Below, piece by piece: positions 27,446-36,500 of a DNA stretch of 57,736 nt. The position numbers were made by a program, and so were the translations under genes. Source of the stretch: Candidatus Bathyarchaeota archaeon (GTDB taxonomy: Archaea > Thermoproteota > Bathyarchaeia > Bathyarchaeales > Bathycorpusculaceae); assembly GCA_003165195.1 (NCBI GenBank), contig PLSP01000108.1, forward strand, positions 58,279-116,014, given 5' to 3'. The notes under the pieces are model-generated. The model did no database searches, had not been told where the DNA came from, and saw only the letters and a list, made by a program, of their open reading frames with translations. The stretch's first letter is position 1. Every line of letters begins with the position of its first letter.

Positions 27446-27473
27446 TCCGATATGTTTGGTCAATCATATCGGA
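27446..27473. promoter_or_regulatory. Perfect 9-bp-arm inverted repeat upstream of the importer operon
   Basis: tccgatatg (27446-27454) and catatcgga (27465-27473) are perfect arms around 10 bases. The site is 12 bases above the binding-protein start codon and next to a TATA-like TTTTTAAAG (minus strand, about 27476-27486), where a repressor would block initiation. It also lies about 105 bases before the divergent methyltransferase gene. Confidence 0.65.
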
Positions 27474-27577
27474 ACTTTAAAAACGTTGCGGCAATCAACC
27501 TAACAAAAGAAAGATGTTCAGAAATACTTGAATTTAAAGAAAAAATTCATCACGAAATTTCAGCGGTGGCTTAATTC

Positions 27578-28417
27578 ATGGACATTAACCAAATTGATTG
27601 GAGCGAAATTTGGCGTAACGGCAAAATCTTTTTCGCTGGAAACGCTGACAAAGCCTCAAGTTGGGATCATGCAGCAGCCAGATGGAACAATGAGAACGCA
27701 GATGACTATGGCAAAAAAGTCATTCAAAGAATCAAAATTAAACCTGACTGGACAGTTTTAGATGTTGGTTGTGGACCGGGTCTATTGGCAATACCGATGG
27801 CAAAAAAAAGTAAACATCTCACTGCTCTGGATGTTTCTAGCGAAATGCTAAAGTATCTTAAGGAAAACGCTGAAAGAGAAAAAGTATCCAATATCAAAAC
27901 CATAAATATAGCATTTGAAACTGCCAAAATCGGCAAAGATGTAGAGAGACATGACATAGTTGTTGTTTCCCGTTCAATGGGATGGGAACATAACTTAGAG
28001 CAGTTCCTAAGAGGCATGAATGACGCAGCAAAAAAACGCGCATATGTAGTTTGGGGAGCAAGTGACAGACATTTTGACATAGGCCTATACAATGCAATAG
28101 GAAGGCCCTACGGGGAAACTCGAACATACATTGTAATCTATAATTTGCTCTACCAAATGGGGATCCGGGCCAACATCGAAATATTCCAAACCAAACCGAC
28201 AGCCATCACTTACAACAGCGTTGACGAGGCACAATCTGAACTGAGCAAGAGATTCCAAAGAAGAAACAGAAATGAAGAACTAACCCCCGAAGAAAAAAAC
28301 GAGTTGGAAAAATACCTCAAAAAAACACTAGCAAAAAGTAAAGAAGGAAACTACAGATTTAACAACGAAAAACCAACCCTGCATGCACTTATATGGTGGG
28401 ATAAGAGGCTTAGTTAA
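27578..28417 (+). CDS. Class I SAM-dependent methyltransferase
   Basis: 279 residues. The SAM loop VLDVGCGPGLLAIPMA (about 65-80) and the acidic ALDVSSEML after strand 2 are intact. It has an extra C-terminal region (about 200-279) with charged helices. It is transcribed away from the FecBCD-type importer with one shared intergenic region, so the substrate may be the imported cofactor or a metabolite of it; that link is positional. A GGTGG ribosome site lies shortly before the ATG. Confidence 0.85.
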   Translation: MDINQIDWSEIWRNGKIFFAGNADKASSWDHAAARWNNENADDYGKKVIQRIKIKPDWTVLDVGCGPGLLAIPMAKKSKHLTALDVSSEMLKYLKENAEREKVSNIKTINIAFETAKIGKDVERHDIVVVSRSMGWEHNLEQFLRGMNDAAKKRAYVVWGASDRHFDIGLYNAIGRPYGETRTYIVIYNLLYQMGIRANIEIFQTKPTAITYNSVDEAQSELSKRFQRRNRNEELTPEEKNELEKYLKKTLAKSKEGNYRFNNEKPTLHALIWWDKRLS

Positions 28418-28665
28418 TCGGTCAGCCCTTGCTTTAGAGACCTGTTAATTTTCAAGGAATGCAAATCATAGCGGGAGCAACTACAGAAAATGGGATAGAT
28501 CTGATTATCTATTGTGTTTTTTGGGGTAGTCTTTGCATTCGTAGATTCGCAGTTGCCTCTGAGGTTCAATACGACAGCGTTTGCGTGCATTTTTGCGTCT
28601 TATCAGTGGGGCAAGTTGAAAGAAAGGGCATTTGGAGCAAAGTGTACTCGTGCGTGGTCCTCCGC
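28418..28665. other. Intergenic region with possible gene remnant
   Basis: No gene can be supported. A + strand frame reads as hydrophobic, membrane-like coding sequence (VVFAFVDSQLPLRFNTTAF) from about 28520, joined to another frame near a T6G4 run at 28518-28527. It may be a decayed fragment. Confidence 0.25.
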
Positions 28666-29862
28666 TTACCTTGTCATCATTCTTCTAAATAACGGAACCG
28701 CAATTGCAATCATGACCACACCAAACACTATGAGGATTATTAGATCTGTAGATATGTCGCTTACTCCGGCGCCTAGTACCATAACTTTACGCATAGCATC
28801 AGCAGCATACGTTAACGGCAGGAATTTTGCTATGTCTTGCATATACCAAGGCATCTGCTGTAGTGGGAACATAACCCCGCTGAGGAACATCATTGGAAAC
28901 ATCAATGTCATCATCATCATCTGTGCTGTCTCCTGATCCTTTGCTAGAGACGTCAAAACGATGCCTAAGCCGACGAATGAGAATACGCCTAGCAATAGCA
29001 AAGCTACCACAAGGAACATGCTTCCATGGATCACAACGCCGAATAGCCCTAGAGCCAAAGCCATCACTATTACGCCTTGGATTAACCCACGACCCGTCTG
29101 GCCTAAAGCTTTTCCCAAGATGATAGATAACCGGTTAATTGGAGCAACCATCATGCCATCCATTGTACCGACTTCTCTCTCTTGAGATATCGCAACAGGC
29201 AACCCAGTCATAACGCTCATCATAACTGTCAACATGACCATTCCAGGCGCAATAAAACTAAAGTAACTTGAAGATGGAGCGGACGGAACAGTATAAGGTT
29301 GAATTACGGCAAGAGAATTATTCACAGTCACTATTGAAGAAAGATTTTCAACTTTCTGCTGTGCTAGCTGAGTGCCCAAAATGCTAATTTCTTGACCCAC
29401 AGCGCCCTGCAATTCTGCCGATACTGTTGGGTTAGACTGGTCAGTTATAACAATCAGCGTTCCCTGTTCTCCATTAATAATGCTTGCGGAGAAATTGCTA
29501 GGTATGATTACGGCGCCGTCTATTGTGCCCTTCTGAATCTCGCTTGTAACGTCTGCTACGCTTAAATTGTGGGAAAGATTCAGCATGTGCGTCTGATTGT
29601 TCAGCATTTCAAAGCCTGTGATGAAGGTTTGACTTGGAAGTGTGATGTTGTTAAAGCCTGAATCTTCATTCACCAAACCGAAAGGCATGTTGTTTGGTGT
29701 GATATTGCCGGATGGATAGATAAAGCCGATCATAACCATCATAAACAGCGGCATCACTATGAGCAAAACTAAACCTAGTCGGTTTCTAAATAGTTCAGTC
29801 AGGTCTTTCCAAGCGATTCGGGTAGTATGTGAAAGTAAAGATTTTGCAGTCATGTTTATCAC
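28666..29862 (-). CDS. ABC-2 type exporter permease
   Basis: 398 residues: an N-terminal helix (about 25-50), a large external domain (about 55-210), then five C-terminal helices, the ABC-2 membrane layout. SQEREVGTMDGMMVAPINR (about 230) is the usual cytoplasmic motif of this family. GTGA overlaps the ATPase stop. With that ATPase it forms a drug-type (DrrAB-like) exporter. Confidence 0.9.
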   Translation of the reverse strand: MINMTAKSLLSHTTRIAWKDLTELFRNRLGLVLLIVMPLFMMVMIGFIYPSGNITPNNMPFGLVNEDSGFNNITLPSQTFITGFEMLNNQTHMLNLSHNLSVADVTSEIQKGTIDGAVIIPSNFSASIINGEQGTLIVITDQSNPTVSAELQGAVGQEISILGTQLAQQKVENLSSIVTVNNSLAVIQPYTVPSAPSSSYFSFIAPGMVMLTVMMSVMTGLPVAISQEREVGTMDGMMVAPINRLSIILGKALGQTGRGLIQGVIVMALALGLFGVVIHGSMFLVVALLLLGVFSFVGLGIVLTSLAKDQETAQMMMMTLMFPMMFLSGVMFPLQQMPWYMQDIAKFLPLTYAADAMRKVMVLGAGVSDISTDLIILIVFGVVMIAIAVPLFRRMMTR

Positions 29863-30878
29863 CTAATCCTACCTTGCGCTTGTTGACCAAAGCGCTTATG
29901 TTCCATAGGGATTTTCTCGGTTGCGCTGTCTCTTACTTGGTGGCCTGTTATGTGGAGAAATACGTCTTCAAGAGTTGGTTGCAGGTTCTCCATAGAGCTT
30001 ATCTTCCCGTTTTTAGATCGTATCGCATCTATTACATTATCAAATGCTTCTTGTCCATGGACCAAAATTTTGAGGTGCCCATCATCTTCCTGAGTGACTG
30101 AATCCGCACAATTCAGATTCCTAATAGTTTCAATCAAGTCTGAATTAAGATTTGCAATTCCCAACTTCAATATCGTGGTATCAGCTCCTGAAATAGTCTT
30201 TTTTAAATTGGATGAAGTGTCAAGTGCAACAATTTTTCCATGGTCAACGATGGCTATGCGGTCGCACATCAAATCAGCATCAACCATCATGTGCGTAGTT
30301 ATGATAACGGTGGTTCCACTTTCTTTGTTAAGCTTCTTTACGAATTCGCGAATTTCCACTGATGACTGTGGATCCAACCCCAACGTGGGCTCATCTAAAT
30401 ACAGAACTTGAGGAGTATTAAGCAACGCACGCACTACGTTCATTCTCTGGCGCATGCCAGTTGAGAATGTGCCGACCTGAGCATTCTTAAAGTTAGTAAG
30501 TTGAACCAAATCTAACAGTTCGTCGATTCGCTTCTTTAGCTGGTCATGTGGGATATCAAAGAGGTTGCCGAAAAACCAAAGGTTCTCTCTGGCGGTTAAG
30601 CGGTTGTACATTATCATTTTTTCTGAGACAATACCGATTAACTTGCGGACTTGAGTGTCGTGTTTAACTACATCGTAGCCGCCGATGATAGCTGTTCCGC
30701 TTGTAGGCTTAGACAACGTGGAAAGCATGCGCAGGGTTGTGCTTTTGCCTGCTCCGTTGGGGCCTAGAAGACCGAAGATTTCTCCTTTTTTAACGTCAAA
30801 GGAGATGTTGTCTACGGCTTTGAATTTGCCGAATATTTTTGTGAGGTTCTTGATTTCGATTATTGAGTCAGCTGCCAT
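29859..30878 (-). CDS. ABC exporter ATPase, DrrA type
   Basis: 339 residues: Walker A GPNGAGKSTTL (about 40), signature FSTGMRQRMNV (about 142), Walker B QVLYLDEPTLGLDP (about 162), H-loop ITTHMM. A C-terminal domain of about 100 residues (VTQEDDGHLKILV ... LEDVFLHITG) is typical for DrrA/NodI-type ATPases. Divergent from a PadR regulator, which suggests induction by a toxic compound. Confidence 0.92.
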   Translation of the reverse strand: MAADSIIEIKNLTKIFGKFKAVDNISFDVKKGEIFGLLGPNGAGKSTTLRMLSTLSKPTSGTAIIGGYDVVKHDTQVRKLIGIVSEKMIMYNRLTARENLWFFGNLFDIPHDQLKKRIDELLDLVQLTNFKNAQVGTFSTGMRQRMNVVRALLNTPQVLYLDEPTLGLDPQSSVEIREFVKKLNKESGTTVIITTHMMVDADLMCDRIAIVDHGKIVALDTSSNLKKTISGADTTILKLGIANLNSDLIETIRNLNCADSVTQEDDGHLKILVHGQEAFDNVIDAIRSKNGKISSMENLQPTLEDVFLHITGHQVRDSATEKIPMEHKRFGQQAQGRIR

Positions 30879-30909
30879 CTATGACCACTACTTGGTGATA
30901 TTATTCAGT

Positions 30910-30942
30910 GCAATATATTGCGGTAAAATATAAGTATTACCC
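30910..30942. promoter_or_regulatory. Candidate PadR operator
   Basis: A perfect 12-bp palindrome gcaatatattgc (30910-30921) is followed at once by ggtaa-N11-ttacc (30922-30942). Both lie in the 89-base region between the divergent exporter and padR genes, where an autoregulating PadR would bind. Confidence 0.55.
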
Positions 30943-30967
30943 AATTACAATATAGAGCGGAACATCA

Positions 30968-31561
30968 ATGGCCACTGAAAAAGAAGAAAAGACAACAGAA
31001 AGTTGGCTCAAAGAAGCGCAGAAAGGATACATCCGTATCGGAGTCTTAATTCTTCTAAATAAGAAACCCTCTCACGGTTATGAACTCATGAAAGAAATCA
31101 ATAACCGAACAAAGGGTTTCTGGCAGCCCACCCCGGGAGGAGTGTACCCAATCCTGAGAGACCTAGAAAAATCAGAGTACATTAATGGCCGTTGGGAAAC
31201 TCAGAAAAACCGCAAATTAAAAGTTTACAAACTTACCAAATCAGGCGAGATCATTCTCAGGCGAGCTATCGAAAAACAGTCTGAAATCCTAAATAACATC
31301 GGCAGCTTGTTTCGCGAATTTGCAAGTGCCGTTCTTAATGTAGAACCTGCCAAGGCAGCGATGCCTGAAATGCCTTCACCTTTTACGCCGTTTCTTGCCG
31401 AGAGGTCGGACAGCAAGGAAAACCTCAAAGACTTAGAGCATCAGCGAAAACACGTCCATGAATCAATGAGAGGAATGCAGGAGCAACTTAAACAAATCGA
31501 TCAAAGAATTAGGGAAATCAAGAAACAATTAGAGCCTGATCCCACTAAGACGCAAGAATAA
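30968..31561 (+). CDS. PadR-family transcriptional regulator
   Basis: 197 residues. The PadR winged helix spans about 20-105 (ILLNKKPSHGYELMKEINNRT ... PGGVYPILRDLEKSEYI), followed by a linker and a C-terminal coiled coil (about 150-195) for dimerisation. PadR proteins repress adjacent exporter genes and release on ligand binding. Here the DrrAB-like exporter is divergent from it. Confidence 0.9.
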   Translation: MATEKEEKTTESWLKEAQKGYIRIGVLILLNKKPSHGYELMKEINNRTKGFWQPTPGGVYPILRDLEKSEYINGRWETQKNRKLKVYKLTKSGEIILRRAIEKQSEILNNIGSLFREFASAVLNVEPAKAAMPEMPSPFTPFLAERSDSKENLKDLEHQRKHVHESMRGMQEQLKQIDQRIREIKKQLEPDPTKTQE

Positions 31562-31642
31562 TGCTTTGGTGGGCCGCCTGAGGGTTTACCGCGTAAAGAA
31601 TTAAATGGATGTTTGAATATTTGCTAATGAGAAGTGAAGCAA

Positions 31643-31966
31643 ATGTTCCGCGTTAGAGTAAACAAAATTGAGTCAACCCGCGATGTAGACGGCAACCTTG
31701 GAAAGAGAATCGAGCTTCTTGAAGAGCGGGAAGTCAACCCATACATAGTTAGGCCTCAATCTGACGAAGCCAAAATGGCGCAGGACATTATGCAAGCACT
31801 CCAACAGCAAATGCCGTTTCTGCCCCAGAAAACCCAGCTTACCACGCCTAAAATAATTCTGTTCCTCACCGAGCAGGAGTACGATAGTTTAGGCATAGTC
31901 TTTGATGTTAATCAGGTCTATGAAGTAGTATTGGAAAACCAAGTGATCCGTTTCAGGAAAGTTTAA
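31643..31966 (+). CDS. Conserved archaeal small protein
   Basis: 107 residues from ATG 31643 (MFRVRVNKIESTRDVDGN); a GTG at 31634 would add three. The C-terminal part PKIILFLTEQEYDSLGIVFDVNQVYEVVLE has a compact alpha/beta look. It is faintly like arcadin-1, a cytoskeleton-associated archaeal protein, but I cannot confirm this. It overlaps the convergent gene at 31953 by 14 bases. Confidence 0.65.
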   Translation: MFRVRVNKIESTRDVDGNLGKRIELLEEREVNPYIVRPQSDEAKMAQDIMQALQQQMPFLPQKTQLTTPKIILFLTEQEYDSLGIVFDVNQVYEVVLENQVIRFRKV

Positions 31967-32291
31967 GGATTTCGCCTCTCATCCGAGCTAACGCGGAGTG
32001 CTTAGGATGAAAAGACAAAACAAACATCATATTTTTCAACGCTAAGCATATCCCCTGTAAATCGGACATTTTTCCTTCATCACAGTAAAGCGGTATAGGT
32101 TCCTCATCGGTTCTTTCTTCATAATAAATGTAGATTGGAGAGTCAGCACCGTTTAGCTTAACCATCTCAAAATTCAGATTCAAGCGTTTAGCGGTTGCTT
32201 GGGCGGCATCTCTAACTGATTCTAGTCTTTTGCGGTTGGGAAGACTATTTGAGGCATAAACCATTAGTTTTCCACAGTTTTCCTTGAACAT
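31953..32291 (-). CDS. Hypothetical protein
   Basis: 112 residues from ATG 32291 (MFKENCGKLMVYASNSLPN); the frame is open to 32420, but the extra residues look non-coding. Alternating charged and hydrophobic segments (IYIYYEERTDEEPIPLYC) suggest a small globular alpha/beta protein. No family is recognised. It converges on the 31643 gene. Confidence 0.6.
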   Translation of the reverse strand: MFKENCGKLMVYASNSLPNRKRLESVRDAAQATAKRLNLNFEMVKLNGADSPIYIYYEERTDEEPIPLYCDEGKMSDLQGICLALKNMMFVLSFHPKHSALARMRGEILKLS

Positions 32292-32470
32292 TGTACAAAT
32301 CACCAAGAGAATGGTTGGGAACAAAATGCTTTTAAAACAGCCTTGAAACTGTTGCGGCAGGCAGGGGAGGGGTGAGTGAAAGTGAAGGCTAAGACTGTTG
32401 CTGTCCAAAGGCAACCACAATCGCTTATTACCTTAAGCAAATGCTACTTCCATCAAAGAAGGCAGCAAAT

Positions 32471-32938
32471 ATGCACACCCAAGAGCATGAGCATTGGCAG
32501 ATGCCGGATTGGTGGATTCGGGATAGACGCCCAGCAGACGACGAGACTTATTTTTAGAATATGTGCAGGTGCATCTTTCAGGCAGGTTTAAACTGGCAGG
32601 TCATAGACAAAAAATGGCCAACCACAAAGAAGGCGTTTGCAAACTTTAACATCAAAAAAGTCGCCTGCTTCACAGACGACGATGTACAACGCTTATTGCG
32701 AGATGCGGGCATCGTTAGGAACAAAAACAAAATCTATGCTATCATCTATAATGCCCAGGGTTTTGAAGCAATAGAAAAACAGTTCGGTTCCTTCCAAGCC
32801 TACTTAGACAGCCTTGACAAATCAGACAACTACGCTGGCACCGTGAAGGATTTAACTAATAAATTCAAACATGTCGGGCCCGCCACAGCAACGCTTTTCC
32901 TCTACACAGTGGGCGAAAACATAAAGGCGTGGGAATAA
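32471..32938 (+). pseudogene. tag: Tag-like 3-methyladenine DNA glycosylase I gene with in-frame TAG
   Basis: The frame from ATG 32471 reads PDWWIRDRRPADDETYF, then TAG at 32555-32557, then NMCRCIFQAGLNWQVIDKKW and the rest of a Tag-type glycosylase (VRNKNKIYAIIYNAQGFEAI; HVGPATATLFLY). The homologous residue at the stop is normally Glu (YFE), one base from TAG. An ATG at 32441 would extend the N-terminus. Translation of the 3' part alone (ATG 32561) would lack the front of the fold. This is either a nonsense mutation, a readthrough codon or a sequence error; TAG is an ordinary stop in many neighbouring genes. Confidence 0.75.
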
Positions 32939-33001
32939 ACCGCCGTTTCTGTTTCTAAAAAGTTTTAAGTCGGTCTTAGGCAAATCTCACCTGAGACGCA
33001 A

Positions 33002-33281
33002 ATGGAAAAAACAAGAGCGCATGTTTTTGTAATAGGCAGAGTTCAAGGCGTTTTTTTTTAGGCAAAAAACTAAAGACCAAGCTGAGAGCCAAGGCGTAAC
33101 GGGGTGGGTTAAAAATTTGGATGACGGCAGAGTTGAAGCGGTTTTTGAAGGCGACGAAAATGCCGTTAAAATGCTTATTGAATTCTGCAAGAATGGTCCA
33201 CGAGGGGCCCAAGTTGTAAATGCGATTGTGGACTGGCAGAGTTTCAAGGGAGAATTCAAAGACTTCAAGATAGCGTCCTGA
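33002..33281 (+). pseudogene. acyP: Acylphosphatase gene with a single-base shift at T9
   Basis: ATG 33002 reads MEKTRAHVFVIGRVQGVFF and then hits TAG at a run of nine T's (33051-33059). One T less gives VFFRQKTKDQAESQGV and GWVKNLDDGRVEAVFEGDE to the TGA at 33279, a complete acylphosphatase with the phosphate loop GRVQGVFFR and the catalytic Asn in KNLDDG. Acylphosphatase hydrolyses acyl phosphates. The break is a homopolymer error, transcript slippage or decay. Confidence 0.85.
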
Positions 33282-33333
33282 AGCTATTTTTAAATTTGAT
33301 GGTTCGCCTATCATCGGAGGAGGCATCATATTC

Positions 33334-33870
33334 ATGAAGGTACTTGCCTTAGTTGGAAGCCCAAGAAAAGAAAGTAACACCGACCTGCTTGTTAGCGCAA
33401 TCTTAGAGGGTGCGCGTAAAAGCAATTACAAGACAGAAAAAATTTATCTCTATGACGTTAATATCGCGCCCTGTGTTGATTGCAAGAAATGTAAAAAAGG
33501 CAATTACCAATGCGGCCTCCTTGACGACATGCAGACAATTTACCCAAAACTACAAGAGGTCGATACGATAGTTTTTGGAACCCCACTTTACTGGTATGGA
33601 CCGACCGGGAAAATGAAGCTTCTCATCGACAGGCTAAGCCCCTTAATAGCATCAAATGGTCTGAAAGGCAAGAAAGCGGTTCTGGTGGGTCCCTCGGAGG
33701 AAGGAGCTGACGCATGCAGCTTTATCGTTGGCATGTTCAACTCTTCTTTTGATTACTTGGGCGTTCATTTGGTTGGAAAATTGTTACCCAAAGCCTCGGA
33801 AAAGGCAGAAGTAAAAGCGCAACCAGAGACTCTCAGAGAAGCCTTTGCTATAGGGCAGGGCCTAAAATAG
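33334..33870 (+). CDS. Iron-sulfur flavoprotein / NADPH-dependent FMN reductase family
   Basis: 178 residues. VLALVGSPRKESNTDLL (about 3-19) is the FMN phosphate loop and FGTPLYWYGPTGKMKLLIDRL the isoalloxazine loop. CVDCKKCKKGNYQC (about 47-60) is the cysteine cluster of archaeal iron-sulfur flavoproteins. Such proteins pass electrons from ferredoxin to oxidants. No partner is adjacent. Confidence 0.88.
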   Translation: MKVLALVGSPRKESNTDLLVSAILEGARKSNYKTEKIYLYDVNIAPCVDCKKCKKGNYQCGLLDDMQTIYPKLQEVDTIVFGTPLYWYGPTGKMKLLIDRLSPLIASNGLKGKKAVLVGPSEEGADACSFIVGMFNSSFDYLGVHLVGKLLPKASEKAEVKAQPETLREAFAIGQGLK

Positions 33871-33878
33871 GTTACAAA

Positions 33879-34295
33879 TCATGCCTTCTGTTTAGGCACC
33901 CTAAAATGCGAATCCTTCCCAGCGCTAATGTATTCTCCACCCATTCCACGCACTGCAGATGCAATTTTTGCGAAATTTTCCGAGCCTAAGAACTGTTTGG
34001 GCTTGATTATTATGTAGTCGCCTTTTTCTTCGAAGCTTAAGCGGGCTTCAAGCTCCTCTGGAAATGACATGCGGATATCGTCAACCGACCTCTGTTTTGA
34101 GCCAGTTTCATGTGGCACTGGCGGCGCAGTTGCCGCTTGAGTAGGTACTGGCGGCGGCTGGGAAACTGGGGTTCCAGCAAGAGCCTTCAATTGGGCGGAA
34201 ACCGAATGAAGTTCTTGTGAGGTTTTGTTTAAGATCGCGGCAAGTTCATCAACTTTCGCCGTTAACTGGTTAAGCTTTTCCTTGTCAGTGCTCAT
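33879..34295 (-). CDS. Coiled-coil protein with conserved C-terminal domain
   Basis: 138 residues: a coiled coil (about 1-42), a Pro/Ala linker (about 42-65), and a folded C-terminal domain (about 70-135, SFPEELEARLSFEEKGDYII ... AVRGMGGEYISAG). I do not recognise a family. It ends 8 bases from the convergent flavoprotein gene. Confidence 0.65.
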   Translation of the reverse strand: MSTDKEKLNQLTAKVDELAAILNKTSQELHSVSAQLKALAGTPVSQPPPVPTQAATAPPVPHETGSKQRSVDDIRMSFPEELEARLSFEEKGDYIIIKPKQFLGSENFAKIASAVRGMGGEYISAGKDSHFRVPKQKA

Positions 34296-34386
34296 CCCAA
34301 AGCCCTCTCAAACTCCTAAATAACCCAAGAAGCTTATTAATTGTTTGCAAACCTGCAGTAAATGCCGTTTTGGAGAAGAAAAATGC

Positions 34387-35424
34387 ATGATTGAAATTGA
34401 CGGGAGCCAAAAAAGCGGAAGCGGCACAATACTTCGCTTCTCAGTAGCCTTGGCAGCTATAATGCAGCAGCCGCTTCACATCTTCAACATACGGCAGAAT
34501 CGCCCTCAACCAGGGTTGAAGCATCAGCATTTAGAAGCAGTGCTAACCGTAGCGAAGCTTTGCAGGGCAAAAGTACAAGGGGCAACTTTGGGGTCAAGGG
34601 AACTCTGGTTTACGCCACGTCAAATAGTCGGAGGCAACATTGAAGCAGAGATTGAAACTGCGGGAAGTATTCCGATGCTGCTTTTGGCATCTTTGCCCGT
34701 GTGCTTGTTCGCGGACCAACCCGTGCGTTTGCACGTTGCCCATGGTGGCACAGACACTAGTCACGCGCCCACCCTTAACTACATGCGACTTGTGCTTTTG
34801 CCAGCGCTAAAGCAAATGGGCGTTGAAGCCGAAATTACCGTTGGAAAATACGGATATTATCCTAAAGGAGGGGGCGAAGCCACAATGACTGTTGAACCTA
34901 ATCGCAAGCTTCAGCCGGTAACGTTAGAGAACTTTGGTAAAGTCAAAGCGGTTAAGGGTATTTCGGTCTGCACATTTCTAGCTGACCGTAAAGTTGCTGA
35001 GCGACAGGCAAAAGAAGCTCAAAACTGTCTCTCCCAAAGCGGTTACAGCAGCATAATTGATGTTGTAAACGACCAGTCAAACCCTTATCAGAAAGGAAGC
35101 TCAATTGTGTTATGGGCGGAAACCGACAAAGGCGTAATTTTAGGTGCTGACGCGATTGGGCAACTTCGTAAAACGGCAGAGGCTGTCGGAAGAGAAGGAG
35201 CAGAGAAACTGATTTCAGAACTGACTGCACAACCCACAGTTGACATTTATCTCGCCGACATGTTGATTCTCTTTATGGCGCTTGCTGAGGGGAAATCAGC
35301 ATTTCTATGCCGGACTATCTCTGAACATATCGAATCTAACATTTGGCTAATCGAAAAAATGTTAAACATCCAATTCAGCATCCAAAAAGTTAACAACCTC
35401 TACCGAATAGAAAAAAGCAGCTGA
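34387..35424 (+). CDS. rtcA: RNA 3'-terminal phosphate cyclase
   Basis: 345 residues from ATG 34387 (MIEIDGSQKSGSGTILRFSVAL). RtcA makes 2',3'-cyclic phosphate at RNA 3' ends with ATP. The family motifs NIRQNRPQPGLKHQHL, HGGTDTSHAPT and the catalytic histidine in SEHIESNIWLIE near the C-terminus are present. trm5 follows after 5 bases. Confidence 0.93.
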   Translation: MIEIDGSQKSGSGTILRFSVALAAIMQQPLHIFNIRQNRPQPGLKHQHLEAVLTVAKLCRAKVQGATLGSRELWFTPRQIVGGNIEAEIETAGSIPMLLLASLPVCLFADQPVRLHVAHGGTDTSHAPTLNYMRLVLLPALKQMGVEAEITVGKYGYYPKGGGEATMTVEPNRKLQPVTLENFGKVKAVKGISVCTFLADRKVAERQAKEAQNCLSQSGYSSIIDVVNDQSNPYQKGSSIVLWAETDKGVILGADAIGQLRKTAEAVGREGAEKLISELTAQPTVDIYLADMLILFMALAEGKSAFLCRTISEHIESNIWLIEKMLNIQFSIQKVNNLYRIEKSS

Positions 35425-35429
35425 ACCAC

Positions 35430-36500
35430 ATGCCTAAACCAGCCCTCAGTATAAAAACGCCAAAAAAACAAGGTGAAAGAACCATAGCGTTGGCCGCTCA
35501 GCTGGGGCTTTTCGATAAGTCGCTGGAGATTGGGCGTGAAGATTGTTACCTTTATGTGCCTCTAGCAAGGCAACCTGACGAGACTGAGCTGGCAGTTTTG
35601 AAGCGTGAAATGGTAGAAACCCAGTTGGAGAGCCGAGATTTTGTTGAAAAACAGCCTTCAGCGAAAACTCTAAGTCAAATTCTTGAAAACAAGCTGCCGC
35701 CACATTTGCTGGATAGCCTGCCGCAAGCCCTTGATGTCATCGGGGACATAGCCATTATAGAAATCCCAGCAGAACTCAAACCGCACGAGAAGCTAATCGG
35801 AGACGCAATACTGCAAACCCATCGCAACATCAAAACGGTACTAGCGAAAGCTGGCGCGGTAAGCGGAACCTATCGGGTACGCGAGCTCGCTTTTCTGGCT
35901 GGCGAAAAGAAAACAAGAACGGTTCACAAAGAGTTCGGCTGCCAATACTTTGTTGACGTGGCTAAGGCGTATTTTTCGCCTAGGCTTTCCCATGAGCACA
36001 TGCGTGTGGCATCGCTTGTGGAGCCTGGCGAAGTTGTATCCGACTTGTTCGCGGGGGTCGGGCCCTTTTCTGTTCTTATCGGCAAAATACAGCCTAATGC
36101 TAAAGTTTACGCCGTAGACATTAACCCTGATGCGGTTGAACTACTCAAAACAAACGTTAGAGTCAATAGGGTTGACGGAAGAGTCTTCCCGATTCTGGGC
36201 GATGCCAGAGAACTTGCCGCAACCAAACTCAGTGGGACTGCGGACAGAATTATCATGAATTTACCTGAAACCGCAATTGACTTTGTTGACGCCGCTTGCC
36301 AAGCAGTTAAACCTCAAGGGGGAATTATCCATTTTTATGGTTTTGTCCGCCAGCCTGACTCTGCGGAAAATCTCAAACACCGCTTCACCCAAGCGGTTGA
36401 ATTAAATGGCAGAAAAGTTAGAGAGTTCCCCTTTGTTAGAAACGTTCGAGAAACTGCGCCCTTCGAATCACAAATCGTTCTTGACGCCAAAATCGTTTAG
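35430..36500 (+). CDS. trm5: tRNA (guanine(37)-N1)-methyltransferase Trm5
   Basis: 356 residues: an N-terminal D1/D2 RNA-binding part, then a class I fold with the SAM motif DLFAGVGPFSVLIG (about 209) and the catalytic NLPETAIDFVD (about 275; NLPE type). Trm5 makes m1G37 and prevents +1 frameshifting. It is co-transcribed with rtcA and overlaps the convergent DUF371 gene by 4 bases. Confidence 0.93.
   Translation: MPKPALSIKTPKKQGERTIALAAQLGLFDKSLEIGREDCYLYVPLARQPDETELAVLKREMVETQLESRDFVEKQPSAKTLSQILENKLPPHLLDSLPQALDVIGDIAIIEIPAELKPHEKLIGDAILQTHRNIKTVLAKAGAVSGTYRVRELAFLAGEKKTRTVHKEFGCQYFVDVAKAYFSPRLSHEHMRVASLVEPGEVVSDLFAGVGPFSVLIGKIQPNAKVYAVDINPDAVELLKTNVRVNRVDGRVFPILGDARELAATKLSGTADRIIMNLPETAIDFVDAACQAVKPQGGIIHFYGFVRQPDSAENLKHRFTQAVELNGRKVREFPFVRNVRETAPFESQIVLDAKIV

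Noticed and set aside
27528-27761. 77-codon + strand ORF before the methyltransferase
   Set aside because: It is an out-of-frame shadow of the methyltransferase N-terminus.
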